Assembly (NCBI GenBank): GCA_034679345.1
Contig: JAXDAY010000029.1
Location: 131,012-195,011 of the forward strand
Length of the DNA stretch: 64,000 nucleotides
Direction: 5' to 3'
Source: JAXDAY01 sp034679345
Lineage (GTDB): Bacteria > Eisenbacteria > RBG-16-71-46 > CAIMUX01 > VGJL01
In this document: one piece after another, positions 1 through 8,660 of the stretch
Layout: each line of letters begins with the position of its first letter
Position numbering within the stretch: the stretch's first letter is position 1
The notes under the pieces: model-generated
Told to the model about the DNA's origin: nothing
The model's input: the letters and a program-made list of their open reading frames with translations, nothing else
Database searches by the model: none
Position numbers and translations under genes: made by a program

Positions 1-78
1 CTGCCCCCGGGTGTCTACCTCGTCCGCATCCAATCAGAAGCAGGGCAATCGAGCTGGAGGATCGTCCTGACCGATTGA
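1..78 (+). CDS. C-terminal end of a secreted protein with FlgD-like sorting tail (5' truncated)
   Basis: The open frame enters from the left edge and ends at a TGA, giving 25 residues that begin LPPGVYLVRI and end RIVLTD. This is the last part of the FlgD-like immunoglobulin-fold tail (G-V-Y-L-V-R-I followed by a basic-hydrophobic last strand) that ends several other secreted proteins in this window. In Bacteroidetes and related phyla such tails are associated with export and surface anchoring. The body of the protein lies outside the window, so its function cannot be told. Confidence 0.75.
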   Translation: MPPGVYLVRIQSEAGQSSWRIVLTD

Positions 79-312
79 GATCCCCCCTCGTCCCCACCCC
101 GATCCCCAAGCTGCTAGCCGCCCCCAAGACAGACCCCTCGGGGGGATCGAAGGTCGACGGCGGCTCCTATCTATTCCACCACCCCGAAGTATGGCCTGGG
201 AATCGATGCCGCGCGCGTGCTACGCTTCTAGGTTTGTCGATCGAGTCGACTCCACTGAAACCAGTAGGGAGGGCCGCCATTTCGCGGGCCCATGCCGGAA
301 ATGGGAGAACCT

Positions 313-1620
313 ATGTGCCGTGACCACGCCAGGAATTCCAGCGCGCTCAAGATCCGGGGGGCGTACTCCGCTTGTCTCTTCCTTGTGGGATCGCTCATCT
401 GCGGCTCGGCGAACGCAGCCGTCCCGCATCGGACAGGGGACGAGTCGATCCCGAAGGCTCCACAAGCGATCACGACCACCTATGCCAACTCGGCGGAAGA
501 CCTGCTCGACTGCCTCGCCGGATCCGATGTCGTCATCACGAACGCAGTCCTCACCAGCTCACCGCTTTCGGCGGGAACCTTCACGGGGGCGCTCTCCGTC
601 TTCGGCTTCGACGACGGAATTGTCCTCAGCAGCGGAGACATCCGGAACATCGTCGGCCCCAACCTGAGCGACCAGGCGACCGGCAGCTTTGGCGCCGCCG
701 GGGACAATGACATCTCCGACATGCTGGGGGGGATCGAGACCTATGACGCGGCAGTCCTCGAGTTCGATTGCCAGTGCGCCGCCGGAGCGTCGATCTCGAT
801 GCAGTACCTGTTCGGCTCCGAGGAGTACAACGAGTATGTCCACCAGGTGAACGACGCCTTCGCCTTCTTCGTCGATGGCGTGCCGATCGCGCTGGTCCCC
901 GAGGGGTGCGACACGCCCGGGCTCCCCGTGACGATCAACAACGTCAACTGTGGAAATCCCTACGCTCCACCCGACGGGGTCAACTGCGGCTGCTACCGCA
1001 ACAACGACCTCGACGACGGGGGCGGCTCGATCGACACGGAGATGGATGGCCTCACACAGACCTTCTTCGCGACGGTCGATGTCGGCGCCGGAACTCACCA
1101 TGTCAAGATCGCCATTGCCGACGCGCTCGACACCGCTTTCGACTCCGCCGTCCTTATCCGCTGCGGGAGCCTGACCTGCTCCCCCCCACCCCGGGTCGGA
1201 GCCTGCTGCTTCGAGAACGGGCAGTGCGTGTCGCTCGCCGAGGAGGATTGCACGAGCCAGGGCGGCTCCTACCGCGGCGATGAGTTCCCGTGCGAGCCGA
1301 ACCCTTGCCAGTCCTCCGATGTCGAGGACGACGCGGAACCGGAGTCGCGACTCGATCGCGGAGCCGCCCCGAATCCGTTCGATGCGACCACCACGATTCG
1401 CTACTCCCTTCAGGTCGCCGGCCCGGTGTCGATCGCGCTCTTCGATGCGGGCGGTCGTCTTGTGCGCGAGTGGACGCGCTCGGAGCAGTCACCCGGCGAT
1501 CACGCGATCACGTGGGACGGCGGCGACGATGCGGGCAGACGATTGCCGGCGGGGGTTTACCTTGTCCGGATCCGGACCCAAAGGGGGGACTCGACCCGGC
1601 GCCTCGTATTGTCCCGATAG
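313..1620 (+). CDS. Secreted choice-of-anchor L domain protein with Cys module and FlgD-like tail
   Basis: 435 residues. The start at 313 is chosen because GGGAG lies six bases upstream; an in-frame ATG at 292 has no such site. A signal peptide covers about residues 10-36 (hydrophobic run ending GSANA). Residues about 58-295 match the choice-of-anchor L domain: the sequence contains FGFDDGIVLSSG, YDAAVLEFD and MQYLFGSEEYNEYV, the family hallmark, and NDAFAFFVDG. A Cys-rich module of the GACCFENGQC...CEPNPC type follows at about 295-334, then a FlgD-like tail (about 350-435) ending GVYLVRI and LVLSR. It is probably exported and displayed at the cell surface; choice-of-anchor domains are carried by proteins with different sorting tails. 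Ligand or substrate unknown. It stands alone, convergent with the GNAT gene. Confidence 0.85.
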   Translation: MCRDHARNSSALKIRGAYSACLFLVGSLICGSANAAVPHRTGDESIPKAPQAITTTYANSAEDLLDCLAGSDVVITNAVLTSSPLSAGTFTGALSVFGFDDGIVLSSGDIRNIVGPNLSDQATGSFGAAGDNDISDMLGGIETYDAAVLEFDCQCAAGASISMQYLFGSEEYNEYVHQVNDAFAFFVDGVPIALVPEGCDTPGLPVTINNVNCGNPYAPPDGVNCGCYRNNDLDDGGGSIDTEMDGLTQTFFATVDVGAGTHHVKIAIADALDTAFDSAVLIRCGSLTCSPPPRVGACCFENGQCVSLAEEDCTSQGGSYRGDEFPCEPNPCQSSDVEDDAEPESRLDRGAAPNPFDATTTIRYSLQVAGPVSIALFDAGGRLVREWTRSEQSPGDHAITWDGGDDAGRRLPAGVYLVRIRTQRGDSTRRLVLSR

Positions 1621-1626
1621 CGCCGA

Positions 1627-2646
1627 TCAGAAGCCCATCCAGTCTCCGGTCGTGAAGTCGCAGAGCGCGAAGAGTTCCGCCGAAGCCCGGTCCTCGGGCG
1701 GAACGAGCAGGCGCGCGGGCCGAGGATCGTACTTTCGGGGGACGCGAATCGAGAGAGGAGGCAGCGACCAGCCGGGCCGTCTCTCCACGTTGTGAACTCC
1801 AAGGCACGCGTCCGCGCGCGCCCCGGATCGGGCGGCCTCGCAGAGAGTCGGAGGGACCTGCGGGTCGCCGATCAGGTCGACGACGACCTGCGCCCGGATG
1901 CCCCGATAGCGGAACGGGCTCCACACGACGATCGTCGTCGATCCCCTCTTGGGCTGCTCGACGGCCAGGAATCGATAGTCGGCGGGATCGCGCATCTTCT
2001 CGTATCTCCAGGCGAGATAGGCTCCGTTCTTCGCGATCGCTCCTCTGGACCGCGGCGCCGCCATCAGCCGGTCGGCGATCCCGCGGGCTTCCGGCGCCGA
2101 GATCTCGCGGATACGGGTTCGCCTGCCGGCCCGCAGAGTCTGGACCGCCATCGCCGTCCACAGAGGATAGACCGTGAGGGGGATGGAGCGCAGCTCGAGA
2201 TAGCCCTGCTTCAGGAAGACCCCGATCGATCGAATGTTGGGGAACGTATAGACCCGATCGCCTCGTTCGACGAGGAACCGGGTCAACCCGCGCAGGAGCT
2301 TCCCGCCGAGGCCGCGCCCCTGCTGGGCGGGATCCACCATGAAGTCCCCGATCTGGTAGGCCCGGACGATGCTTCCGTCGGGGAGGATCACCTCCGTCGC
2401 GATCGCGGAGATCGCGCCGATCCAGACGCCATTCTCCTCGATGATCGCAAGCAGGGAGGCTCCGGCGGGGTTGGCGTCGTAGAGGAGCCGAAGCTGCTCC
2501 TCGCTGATCTGCTTGGCGTCGCCCTTCGCGATGAATCCTCCCCAGGTGCGCATGAAGAGCTCGTAATGCCGGGAGTCGAACTTCTCATAGACGAACGAGA
2601 CCGCCTCGAGCGAATCCCGCCCTCGCGCCCGGGAGTCGGCCGTCAT
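1627..2646 (-). CDS. GNAT-family N-acetyltransferase
   Basis: 339 residues. The start at 2646 forms an ATGA overlap with the stop of the upstream deacetylase, so the two are translationally coupled; the open frame extends further upstream only by running through that gene. The acetyl-CoA binding motif of GNAT enzymes is visible as QQGRGLGGKLLRGL in the first half, with an N-terminal GNAT fold (FVYEKFDSRHYELFMRTW) and a long C-terminal extension containing GYLELRSIPLTVYPLW. Pairing with an XrtA-type polysaccharide deacetylase suggests acetylation of a sugar or lipid-linked glycan precursor, but the acceptor cannot be deduced. Only 6 bases separate its stop from the convergent gene ending at 1620. 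Confidence 0.8.
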   Translation of the reverse strand: MTADSRARGRDSLEAVSFVYEKFDSRHYELFMRTWGGFIAKGDAKQISEEQLRLLYDANPAGASLLAIIEENGVWIGAISAIATEVILPDGSIVRAYQIGDFMVDPAQQGRGLGGKLLRGLTRFLVERGDRVYTFPNIRSIGVFLKQGYLELRSIPLTVYPLWTAMAVQTLRAGRRTRIREISAPEARGIADRLMAAPRSRGAIAKNGAYLAWRYEKMRDPADYRFLAVEQPKRGSTTIVVWSPFRYRGIRAQVVVDLIGDPQVPPTLCEAARSGARADACLGVHNVERRPGWSLPPLSIRVPRKYDPRPARLLVPPEDRASAELFALCDFTTGDWMGF

Positions 2647-3554
2647 CGCGAATCCTCCAGTCCGGCGAGCCGATCCGGGCTGACGGCTGGCCTCATCAAG
2701 CTCGCCTCGATCGACAGGAAGCGGGCGCTTTTCAGCACGGCCTTCATGAAACCCTCCCGGTTGCGGCATCGCCATGCGTAGAGGGCCGTGGAAACCCGGG
2801 CGGAGAGGCCGCGATACGGGATCGAGAAGGCGCTCGAGAGCCCGCTCAACTCGAATGTGTGGCAGTACCAGTGGAAATAGTCTCTCCTCGCCAGCCATTC
2901 GCGGAGCGACCGCATGTAGAGACCCTCGGGCATCAGCCGCGAGGTGACTCCGTAGCCGATCGGGTATTTGACTCGCCCCCCTAGAAGATGAAGCGTCGAT
3001 ATGGGCACATGGAGGATTCCTTCGGCGAGCTCCACCGGGCGGTTCGACCGGGGGGCGTTCGACCGCGCGACACCCACGCCGGATGAGACGTACCGGATCC
3101 CGTTGCGCTGGAGGATGCGGAGATGCTCCTCGTCGTACGGCATCGAGAATGCCGGCGGACGGTAGCCGACGATCGGGCTTCCGATGCGCGTGAGCTGCTC
3201 GAGCGATCGGCAGAGATCGGTCTCGAACTCATCCAGCGAAAGAGCCGCGATGTTCCGATGCCTGAAGCCGTGGGATGCCAGCGAGTGCCCCCGCGCCGCG
3301 ATCTCGCGGATGGCCGCGGGGTGGCGCTCGCAGTACTGGGCGTTGACGAAGAATGTCGCCTGGGCTTCGCACGAATCGATCAGATCCAGGGCGCCCCGGA
3401 TCTCCCGTTCGATGTCGGAGGAGTAGTCGGGGGGGACCGCCTCGCCGAAGAAATCGGCATTGGCGATCAACAGATCGTCCACGTCGATCGAGAGGATCCG
3501 ATTCCGAGTCTCCGGCGACGCGGGCAGCGTCTGATCCTGCATCACGCGAAGCAT
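2643..3554 (-). CDS. Polysaccharide deacetylase (NodB-type, XrtA/DUF3473-like)
   Basis: 303 residues, or 299 if translation starts at the second ATG (3542). The NodB-fold metal site is recognisable: SIDVDD near the N-terminus supplies the Asp pair, and SHGFRH supplies the two His ligands. The motifs ATFFVNAQYCERHP and GYRPPAFSMP are typical of the subgroup linked to exosortase/PEP-CTERM polysaccharide clusters, where these proteins remove N-acetyl groups from a polymer. No exosortase is present here. The first ATG sits inside a TAGTAT -10-like hexamer (3553-3558) and neither start has a ribosome site, so a leaderless message starting at 3542 is possible. It is coupled by ATGA to the downstream GNAT gene. 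Confidence 0.85.
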   Translation of the reverse strand: MLRVMQDQTLPASPETRNRILSIDVDDLLIANADFFGEAVPPDYSSDIEREIRGALDLIDSCEAQATFFVNAQYCERHPAAIREIAARGHSLASHGFRHRNIAALSLDEFETDLCRSLEQLTRIGSPIVGYRPPAFSMPYDEEHLRILQRNGIRYVSSGVGVARSNAPRSNRPVELAEGILHVPISTLHLLGGRVKYPIGYGVTSRLMPEGLYMRSLREWLARRDYFHWYCHTFELSGLSSAFSIPYRGLSARVSTALYAWRCRNREGFMKAVLKSARFLSIEASLMRPAVSPDRLAGLEDSR

Positions 3555-3583
3555 ACTACTTGAAGGCCGGCGCCGGCGGCACC

Positions 3584-3626
3584 GGGAAATCAGGCGCCGG
3601 GACGCGCTCGCCCGGCCTGATTCCCC
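3584..3626 (-). terminator. Strong hairpin just after the repeat-protein stop codon
   Basis: GGGAAATCAGGCGCCGGG and CCCGGCCTGATTCCC are complementary apart from small bulges and enclose a loop of about nine bases. The hairpin begins right after the stop of the minus-strand gene ending at 3629. No T-run follows on the minus strand, so it may act as an mRNA 3' stabiliser or a weak terminator. Confidence 0.5.
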
Positions 3627-3628
3627 GC

Positions 3629-6028
3629 CTATCGCCCGAGGAGGACGATTCTCGCCGTGCGCCCCGGCCCTACCCCCGCGCCGTCGCCCACGCGGAGGAA
3701 ATAGATCCCCGGCGCGGATGCGCGACCGTCGGTTCCGCGCCCGTTCCAGCGAAGCTCCGTCACGCCGCCCGAACCGGCGATGCTCGCCGGCAGGCTCGCG
3801 ACGAAGCGTCCGGCCGCATCATAGATCGACGAGCCGGAGGGCGCGGGGCGCTCCGCCGCGTTCCAGATGATCGCGGCGCCGGGCCGATAGGGAGTCGGCA
3901 CGCGCAGGGTCCGGTCGAGCGCGGTCGCCTCGTCGAGCCCGCTCGCGCCAGTCGCCCAGCGCGCGAAGCAGGAGGCGGGGATGCCGCCCGCGATGTTGAA
4001 CCGGCCGCCGACGATGAGATCCTCGTCCAGACAGACGGCCGAGTGGACGCGGGCGAGCGATACACCGTCGATCCCATCGCCGAAGGCGCTCCAGTCCGAG
4101 CCGTCCCAGTGGATGAGACATCGCGGTCCCGGGGCGCCGTCCACATAGTCGAACATCCCGGCGATCGCGACCCCACCCTCGTAAGGGAGGACGCAGTCGA
4201 CGGCGTTGTTCAAGCCTCCCGCGACCTCGCTCCAGCTCGATCCGTCCCACGAGGCGATGTTCTGCGCGGGGGCTCCACCGGCCGCGCCGAAGGTCCCGCC
4301 GGCGTAGAGAATCCCTTCGGCGGTCGCGAGGGCGCGGACCTCGTCGTTCTCCCCGCCGATTCCCCCTCCCACCGCGTGCCACTGGCCGCCGTCCCAGCGG
4401 GCGAGGTTCCATGCTTCGACTCCGCCCGCCGTCTCGAAGTGGCCGCCCACATAAAGGTCGGATCCGACCGAGTGGAGGATCGAACCGTAACCGACGTTCT
4501 CGCCGGTCCACCAGTGGGGCAGGAAAAGCCCCGAGTCGAGGGGTTGCCATTGATCGCCTTCGAGGAGCGCGATGCGCTCGCATGCGACGCCTCCCGCAAC
4601 GGAGAACCAGCCCGTGACGGCCAGCCTCCCCTGGAACTCGGCGAGCGCCTCGACGGCCCCGTCGAGAGCCCCGCCCACGGGATGCCACTGCGATCCGTCG
4701 TAGCGGGCGAGATAGCGGATCGCCTGACCGCCGATCCCCTCGAAGCCGCCGCCCGCATAGAGTGATCCATTCCAGGAGAGGAACGAGTGGATCGTGCCCG
4801 CATAGGGCTCGACGGTCCCAAGCGTTTCCCATCGGGATCCGTCCCAGCGGGCGAATCCGGAGACCGTCGCTTCGCCGGCCCTCGTGAAATCGCCCGCTGC
4901 GTAGATCTCCCCATCGTGGTCGACCATCTCGGCGAGGCGATCGTTCAGGCCCTCGCCCGCCCCGGACACAACCGCCGACCAGTCGGACCCGTCCCAGCGC
5001 GCGAGCGCTCCGCAGCCGACTTCTCCCGCGCGATCGAACGTCCCCCCCGCGATGAGATTGCCGTCGTAGAGGCAGAAGGAGGAGACCGGCTCGCTGCAGC
5101 CCGATCCGAGGGCATGCCACTCGGCCCCGTCCCAGCGCGCGACGCGCGAGGCCGGGACCTCGCCCGCGGTCGTGAATCCGCCGCCGGCATAGAGGTCCGC
5201 GCCGTCCGAGAAGAGCGCGTTGCCCCATGCATCGAGGCCTGCGCCGAGGGAGGCCCAGGCCACGCCGTCGTAGGCGGCAATGTTCGAGACCGATCCCGAT
5301 CCGCCCATTGACCAGAACGACCCGATGGCGATGAGGCGGTCCCCGTGGGAAGCGAGCTCATAGACTTCTCCGTACATGCCTGGCGCCACGTCGTCCCAGG
5401 CGGCGCCGTTCCACCGGCGGACGAAGAACCAGCCCGCCGCGTAGAGCTCGTCCCCATGGACGGCGAGGGCGTCGACGGTGGTCGTGAGATCGCTTCCCAT
5501 GGCGTGCCACTGCGCGCCGTCCCAGCGGGCGACGTTGGAGCAGGGAACCCCGTCCACGGAGCTGAAGCTGCCGGCGAGAACGAGAGAGCCGTTCCAGACC
5601 GCGAGAGTGCGCGCGATGTTGAGCAGCCCCGCGGTTCCCGAGCCCACGGAGCGCCACTGCGCGCCGTCCCAGCGCGCGATCCCGCGGGCGACCTCGCCGC
5701 CTGCGTAGTAGAAGGCGCCCACCGCGTAGAGCTCGCCGCCATAGACGGCGAGCGAGGCGACTCCGTTACTGAGCCCCTCGCCCATCCGGTGCCACTCCGT
5801 GCCGTCGAATCGGGCAATATTCAAGGCGGGCGTGTCCCCGACCGCGTGGAAGCCCCCCGCGATCACGAGATCGCCATCGTAGAGAATCGCGCATCCGACG
5901 CTCCCGTCGACCCCGGGCAGGGGGAACTCGAAGCCGGGCGTCCACGCGCCGAGCGGGGTAGCGACGGCCGGAGCGGCCAGACCGAGAGTGAGGGCCAGCA
6001 GGATCGGCAGAACGGAGAGAGACTTCAC
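3629..6028 (-). CDS. Secreted Rax2/kelch-like repeat protein with FlgD-like tail
   Basis: 799 residues starting at GTG 6028. AAGGAGG lies seven bases upstream and a clear signal peptide follows (MKSLSVLPILLALTLGLA...AVA); the upstream continuation of the frame is non-coding in character. The body consists of about thirteen repeats of roughly 50 residues with a core of L-Y-A-G-G-x-F, A-x-x-[IV]-A-R-W-D-G and W-x-x-[LV]-G-x-G, alike in style to the Rax2-type (PF12768) beta-propeller repeats. The last ~95 residues form a FlgD-like tail ending APGIYFLRV and RIVLLGR. Many beta-propellers of this kind are surface adhesins or scaffolds, but no enzymatic residue is visible. A good promoter lies 47 bases upstream. 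Confidence 0.8.
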   Translation of the reverse strand: MKSLSVLPILLALTLGLAAPAVATPLGAWTPGFEFPLPGVDGSVGCAILYDGDLVIAGGFHAVGDTPALNIARFDGTEWHRMGEGLSNGVASLAVYGGELYAVGAFYYAGGEVARGIARWDGAQWRSVGSGTAGLLNIARTLAVWNGSLVLAGSFSSVDGVPCSNVARWDGAQWHAMGSDLTTTVDALAVHGDELYAAGWFFVRRWNGAAWDDVAPGMYGEVYELASHGDRLIAIGSFWSMGGSGSVSNIAAYDGVAWASLGAGLDAWGNALFSDGADLYAGGGFTTAGEVPASRVARWDGAEWHALGSGCSEPVSSFCLYDGNLIAGGTFDRAGEVGCGALARWDGSDWSAVVSGAGEGLNDRLAEMVDHDGEIYAAGDFTRAGEATVSGFARWDGSRWETLGTVEPYAGTIHSFLSWNGSLYAGGGFEGIGGQAIRYLARYDGSQWHPVGGALDGAVEALAEFQGRLAVTGWFSVAGGVACERIALLEGDQWQPLDSGLFLPHWWTGENVGYGSILHSVGSDLYVGGHFETAGGVEAWNLARWDGGQWHAVGGGIGGENDEVRALATAEGILYAGGTFGAAGGAPAQNIASWDGSSWSEVAGGLNNAVDCVLPYEGGVAIAGMFDYVDGAPGPRCLIHWDGSDWSAFGDGIDGVSLARVHSAVCLDEDLIVGGRFNIAGGIPASCFARWATGASGLDEATALDRTLRVPTPYRPGAAIIWNAAERPAPSGSSIYDAAGRFVASLPASIAGSGGVTELRWNGRGTDGRASAPGIYFLRVGDGAGVGPGRTARIVLLGR

Positions 6029-6074
6029 GGGGACGCCTCCTTGCTCAGGACGTGCGGCTGTCTGTGGCGGTTGA

Positions 6075-6103
6075 ATTCTATAGCCTTCCCGCACATGGGG
6101 CAA
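6075..6103 (-). promoter_or_regulatory. Sigma-70-type promoter for the repeat protein
   Basis: On the minus strand TTGCCC (6103-6098) and TAGAAT (6080-6075) are separated by 17 bases. It points at the GTG start at 6028, with a leader of about 40 bases holding the AAGGAGG site. Confidence 0.6.
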
Positions 6104-6135
6104 GTGGTGGGGAGCCGGCGCCCCCGAAAATACCC

Positions 6136-6164
6136 TTGCGCTTGACGATCGTTGTTGGTAAAGA
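6136..6164 (+). promoter_or_regulatory. Promoter for the peroxide-response operon
   Basis: TTGCGC and TAAAGA are 17 bases apart, about 20 bases before the TTG start at 6185. No AT-rich Fur or Per box is evident around it. Confidence 0.45.
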
Positions 6165-6184
6165 TTCGCATCTAGGAGATCTTC

Positions 6185-6697
6185 TTGGGAAAGCAGGGGA
6201 AGAGCATTGACCCGCGGGCGAGCGCCGGTCGGAGGGCCGAAGAGGTCGACGCGTGGTGCGCGCGTTTCGTGGAGGATTGCCGCCGCCGCGGAATCCGCGT
6301 GACCGCCCAGCGTCTCGCGGTCTATCGCGCGGTCGTCGCCGACCTCTCCCACCCGACGGTGGAGACGGTCCACCGGAGGATCCCGCGCCAGATGGAGTCG
6401 ATGTCGCTCGCCACGGTCTATCGCATCCTCGAGTTCCTGGAGCGGGAGGGTCTCCTGCGCCGGGTGAGCACGACCGAGAGCGTCTGCCGATTCGATGCGA
6501 ATCTCGATCACCACCAGCACCTGGTCTGCCGAAGCTGCGGTGATATCCGGGATTGGGCGGAAGCGGCCCTGGACGGCGTGCGGATCCCGAGAAGGATTCC
6601 GCGAGGCTTCCGGGCCGAGTCGCTTGATATTCGAGTGATCGGCCTGTGCCGGGCCTGCTCGGGCGCGAACAGGATGAGGGCCAAGATTTCGCAGTAG
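6185..6697 (+). CDS. Fur-family regulator, PerR-like
   Basis: 170 residues, starting at TTG 6185 just after an AGGAGAT site. The winged-helix half shows RVTAQRLAVYRAVV and SLATVYRILEFLEREGLL, the recognition-helix signature of Fur proteins. The dimerisation half has DHHQHLVCRSCG followed by LCRACSG, giving the two CxxC pairs of the structural zinc site and the histidines of the regulatory metal site. It is the first gene of an operon with rubrerythrin, a GlpC/HdrD-like Fe-S protein and DUF3501, so a peroxide-sensing (PerR-type) role is more likely than iron uptake control; this is inference from context. Confidence 0.88.
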   Translation: MGKQGKSIDPRASAGRRAEEVDAWCARFVEDCRRRGIRVTAQRLAVYRAVVADLSHPTVETVHRRIPRQMESMSLATVYRILEFLEREGLLRRVSTTESVCRFDANLDHHQHLVCRSCGDIRDWAEAALDGVRIPRRIPRGFRAESLDIRVIGLCRACSGANRMRAKISQ

Positions 6698-6713
6698 GAG
6701 GAGAACAATAACC

Positions 6714-6732
6714 CGGGGCGGGACCCGCCCCG
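6714..6732. repeat. Perfect 19-bp palindrome between the regulator and rubrerythrin
   Basis: CGGGGCGGG, one A, then CCCGCCCCG. It lies eight bases before the GGAGGAG ribosome site of rubrerythrin. It could fold as an mRNA hairpin or serve as an operator. No T-run follows, so it is not an ordinary terminator. Confidence 0.7.
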
Positions 6733-6748
6733 ATTCGGAGGAGAAACG

Positions 6749-7168
6749 ATGGCGAATCTCAAGGGAAGCAAGACGCACCAGAATCTCAAGGACGCATTTT
6801 CAGGCGAGTCGCAGGCGAACCGCCGCTACCTCTACTTCGCGAAGATCGCCGACGTCGAGGGCTATCCCGAGGTGGCCGGCAACTTCCGCGAGACGGCCGA
6901 GGGAGAGACCGGACACGCCCACGGGCATCTCGACTACCTGAAGAAGGTGGGCGATCCGGCGACCGGGCTCCCGATGGGGGCCACAGATGACAACCTCAAG
7001 GCCGCCATCCAGGGAGAGACGCACGAGTACACCGACATGTACCCCGGGATGGCAAAGACGGCGCGCGAGGAGGGATTCTCCGAGATCGCCGACTGGTTCG
7101 AGACCCTCGCGAAGGCTGAGAAGTCCCACGCGGGGCGTTTCGAGCAGATGCTGAAGTCGATCAGCTGA
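6749..7168 (+). CDS. Rubrerythrin (ferritin-like domain only)
   Basis: 139 residues. Two E-x-x-H type half-sites of the di-iron centre are visible: FSGESQANRRYLYF with AEGETGHAHGHLDYL, and IQGETHEYTDMYPGM with AKAEKSHAGRFEQML. The usual C-terminal rubredoxin domain is absent, as in the short rubrerythrins of many delta-proteobacterial and FCB genomes. The enzyme reduces hydrogen peroxide in the cytoplasm, taking electrons from a redox partner that here may be the Fe-S protein encoded next. GGAGGAGAAACG precedes the ATG. A lone palindrome lies between it and the regulator gene. Confidence 0.93.
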   Translation: MANLKGSKTHQNLKDAFSGESQANRRYLYFAKIADVEGYPEVAGNFRETAEGETGHAHGHLDYLKKVGDPATGLPMGATDDNLKAAIQGETHEYTDMYPGMAKTAREEGFSEIADWFETLAKAEKSHAGRFEQMLKSIS

Positions 7169-7284
7169 GGGTGGAAACCGGGTGGAGCCGGCCTCGCAGG
7201 ACCGGCCCCGCCGGCGGGAAGCGGTGTGGGAGGCGCTGCGGCCGATCAGGGCCGTAGCGCCCGCGCCGGGGAAGGGATGCGCCC

Positions 7285-8646
7285 ATGGCCGAGAGCGGTA
7301 ATATCTCCTACGCGGCGACCGATGGCCTCTCCTACGACCCGCAGGAGCCCAAGTACTGGGATCCCGCGGCGATGGAGAAGGAGATCACGCGGATCTTCGA
7401 GGTCTGTCACGGCTGCCGGATGTGCTTCAAGTACTGCGACACATTTCCGGATCTCTTCTCGCTGATCGATGAGAAGCACGCCGGCGACGTTCGGAAGATC
7501 ACGCCGGATGAGACCCAACGCGTGCTGGACGCCTGCTTCCAGTGCAAGCTGTGCGAAGTCCAGTGTCCCTACACGCCGCGGGACAACCATCCATACCAGC
7601 TCGATTTCCCCAAGATGGTCCACCGCTACCGGGCCATTCGGAAGAAGGGCAGGAAGCTCTCGGCGCGCGAGCGCTTCCTGGCCGACCCGGATACGACCGG
7701 CAGGATAGCGCGCGCGAGCCTGGGCCTGGCGAATGTCGCCAATCGGATCGGCGTCGTCCGCTGGCTCATGGAGAAGGCGATCGGCGTGCATCGCAGGAAG
7801 CTCCTGCCCGAGTTCGCCGCCGAGCCGTTCGAAGCCTGGGCGGCCAAGACCGGCCGGATCGCCGAGCGCCCGGGATGCGAGGTCGTGCTCTTCCAGACCT
7901 GCTTCGTGCAGCACAACGAGCCGCACATCGGGCGCGACACGATCGAGGTGCTCGAGCGAAACAAGGTCGATGTGAAGTGCGTGCGGGGCCTTCGCTGCTG
8001 CGGCATGCCCGCGTGGGAGAAGGGGGACCTCGCCTCGCTGCGCGCCCAGGCGAAGCACAACATGGCCCTCCTGCTGCCCTTCGTCGAGAAGGGAGCGAAG
8101 GTCCTCGCGATCAACCCGACATGCTCGATGATGATGCGCCGCGAGTATCCCGAGCTTGTGGCCGAGGAGGACCGGGAGGCCGCGCGAAAGCTCGCCTCGG
8201 CGATCATGGACCCCAGCGAGTTTCTGTGGGGGATCAGAAACGAGGAGCGATTCAACGCCGATTTCCGCAGCACGCCCGGCGGGACGGTGGGTTACCACGC
8301 CCCATGCCATCTGCGGGCGCAGGCGATCGGCTTTCGCTCGCGGGATCTCATGAAGAAGATCCCGGGCGTCCAGCCGGCGATGGTGCAGGAGTGCTGCGGC
8401 CACAACGGCACCTTCGCGATGACCGTCGAGGGTTTCGAGCCCTCGGCGCGGATCGGCAAGAAGGCGTTCGACGGAATGAAGGAGACCGGCGCCGCCGTCT
8501 GGGCGAGCGACTGCCCCCTGGCCGCGATCCAGTTTGCGCAGCACGCAGGCACCAAACCATTGCACCCGATGAGCCTTCTGGCGAGGGCCTATCGGGAGGA
8601 CGGCTTCCCGACGAAGGTCGAGAGGCCAGAAGAGGAGAAGGCTTGA
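7285..8646 (+). CDS. GlpC/HdrD-like Fe-S oxidoreductase of the rubrerythrin operon
   Basis: 453 residues. Two ferredoxin-type [4Fe-4S] motifs lie near the N-terminus (CHGCRMCFKYC and CFQCKLCEVQCPYTP). Two CCG (cysteine-rich) domains follow, with RCCGMPAWEKGD and QECCGHNGTF as their cores; these bind a noncubane cluster in heterodisulfide reductase HdrB/D and occur in GlpC and glycolate oxidase subunit F. Its fixed neighbours, rubrerythrin and DUF3501, recur as a trio in myxobacteria and other bacteria; there the protein is thought to pass electrons to rubrerythrin, though this is not firmly shown. No transmembrane helix is seen. The stop overlaps a possible TTG start of the next gene. Confidence 0.88.
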   Translation: MAESGNISYAATDGLSYDPQEPKYWDPAAMEKEITRIFEVCHGCRMCFKYCDTFPDLFSLIDEKHAGDVRKITPDETQRVLDACFQCKLCEVQCPYTPRDNHPYQLDFPKMVHRYRAIRKKGRKLSARERFLADPDTTGRIARASLGLANVANRIGVVRWLMEKAIGVHRRKLLPEFAAEPFEAWAAKTGRIAERPGCEVVLFQTCFVQHNEPHIGRDTIEVLERNKVDVKCVRGLRCCGMPAWEKGDLASLRAQAKHNMALLLPFVEKGAKVLAINPTCSMMMRREYPELVAEEDREAARKLASAIMDPSEFLWGIRNEERFNADFRSTPGGTVGYHAPCHLRAQAIGFRSRDLMKKIPGVQPAMVQECCGHNGTFAMTVEGFEPSARIGKKAFDGMKETGAAVWASDCPLAAIQFAQHAGTKPLHPMSLLARAYREDGFPTKVERPEEEKA

Positions 8647-8660
8647 GCGGAGAAGCGAAG

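Noticed and set aside
3629..6778. Long N-terminal extension of the Rax2-like protein up to 6778
   Set aside because: It runs antisense through the Fur-type regulator; GTG 6028 has a ribosome site and signal peptide.
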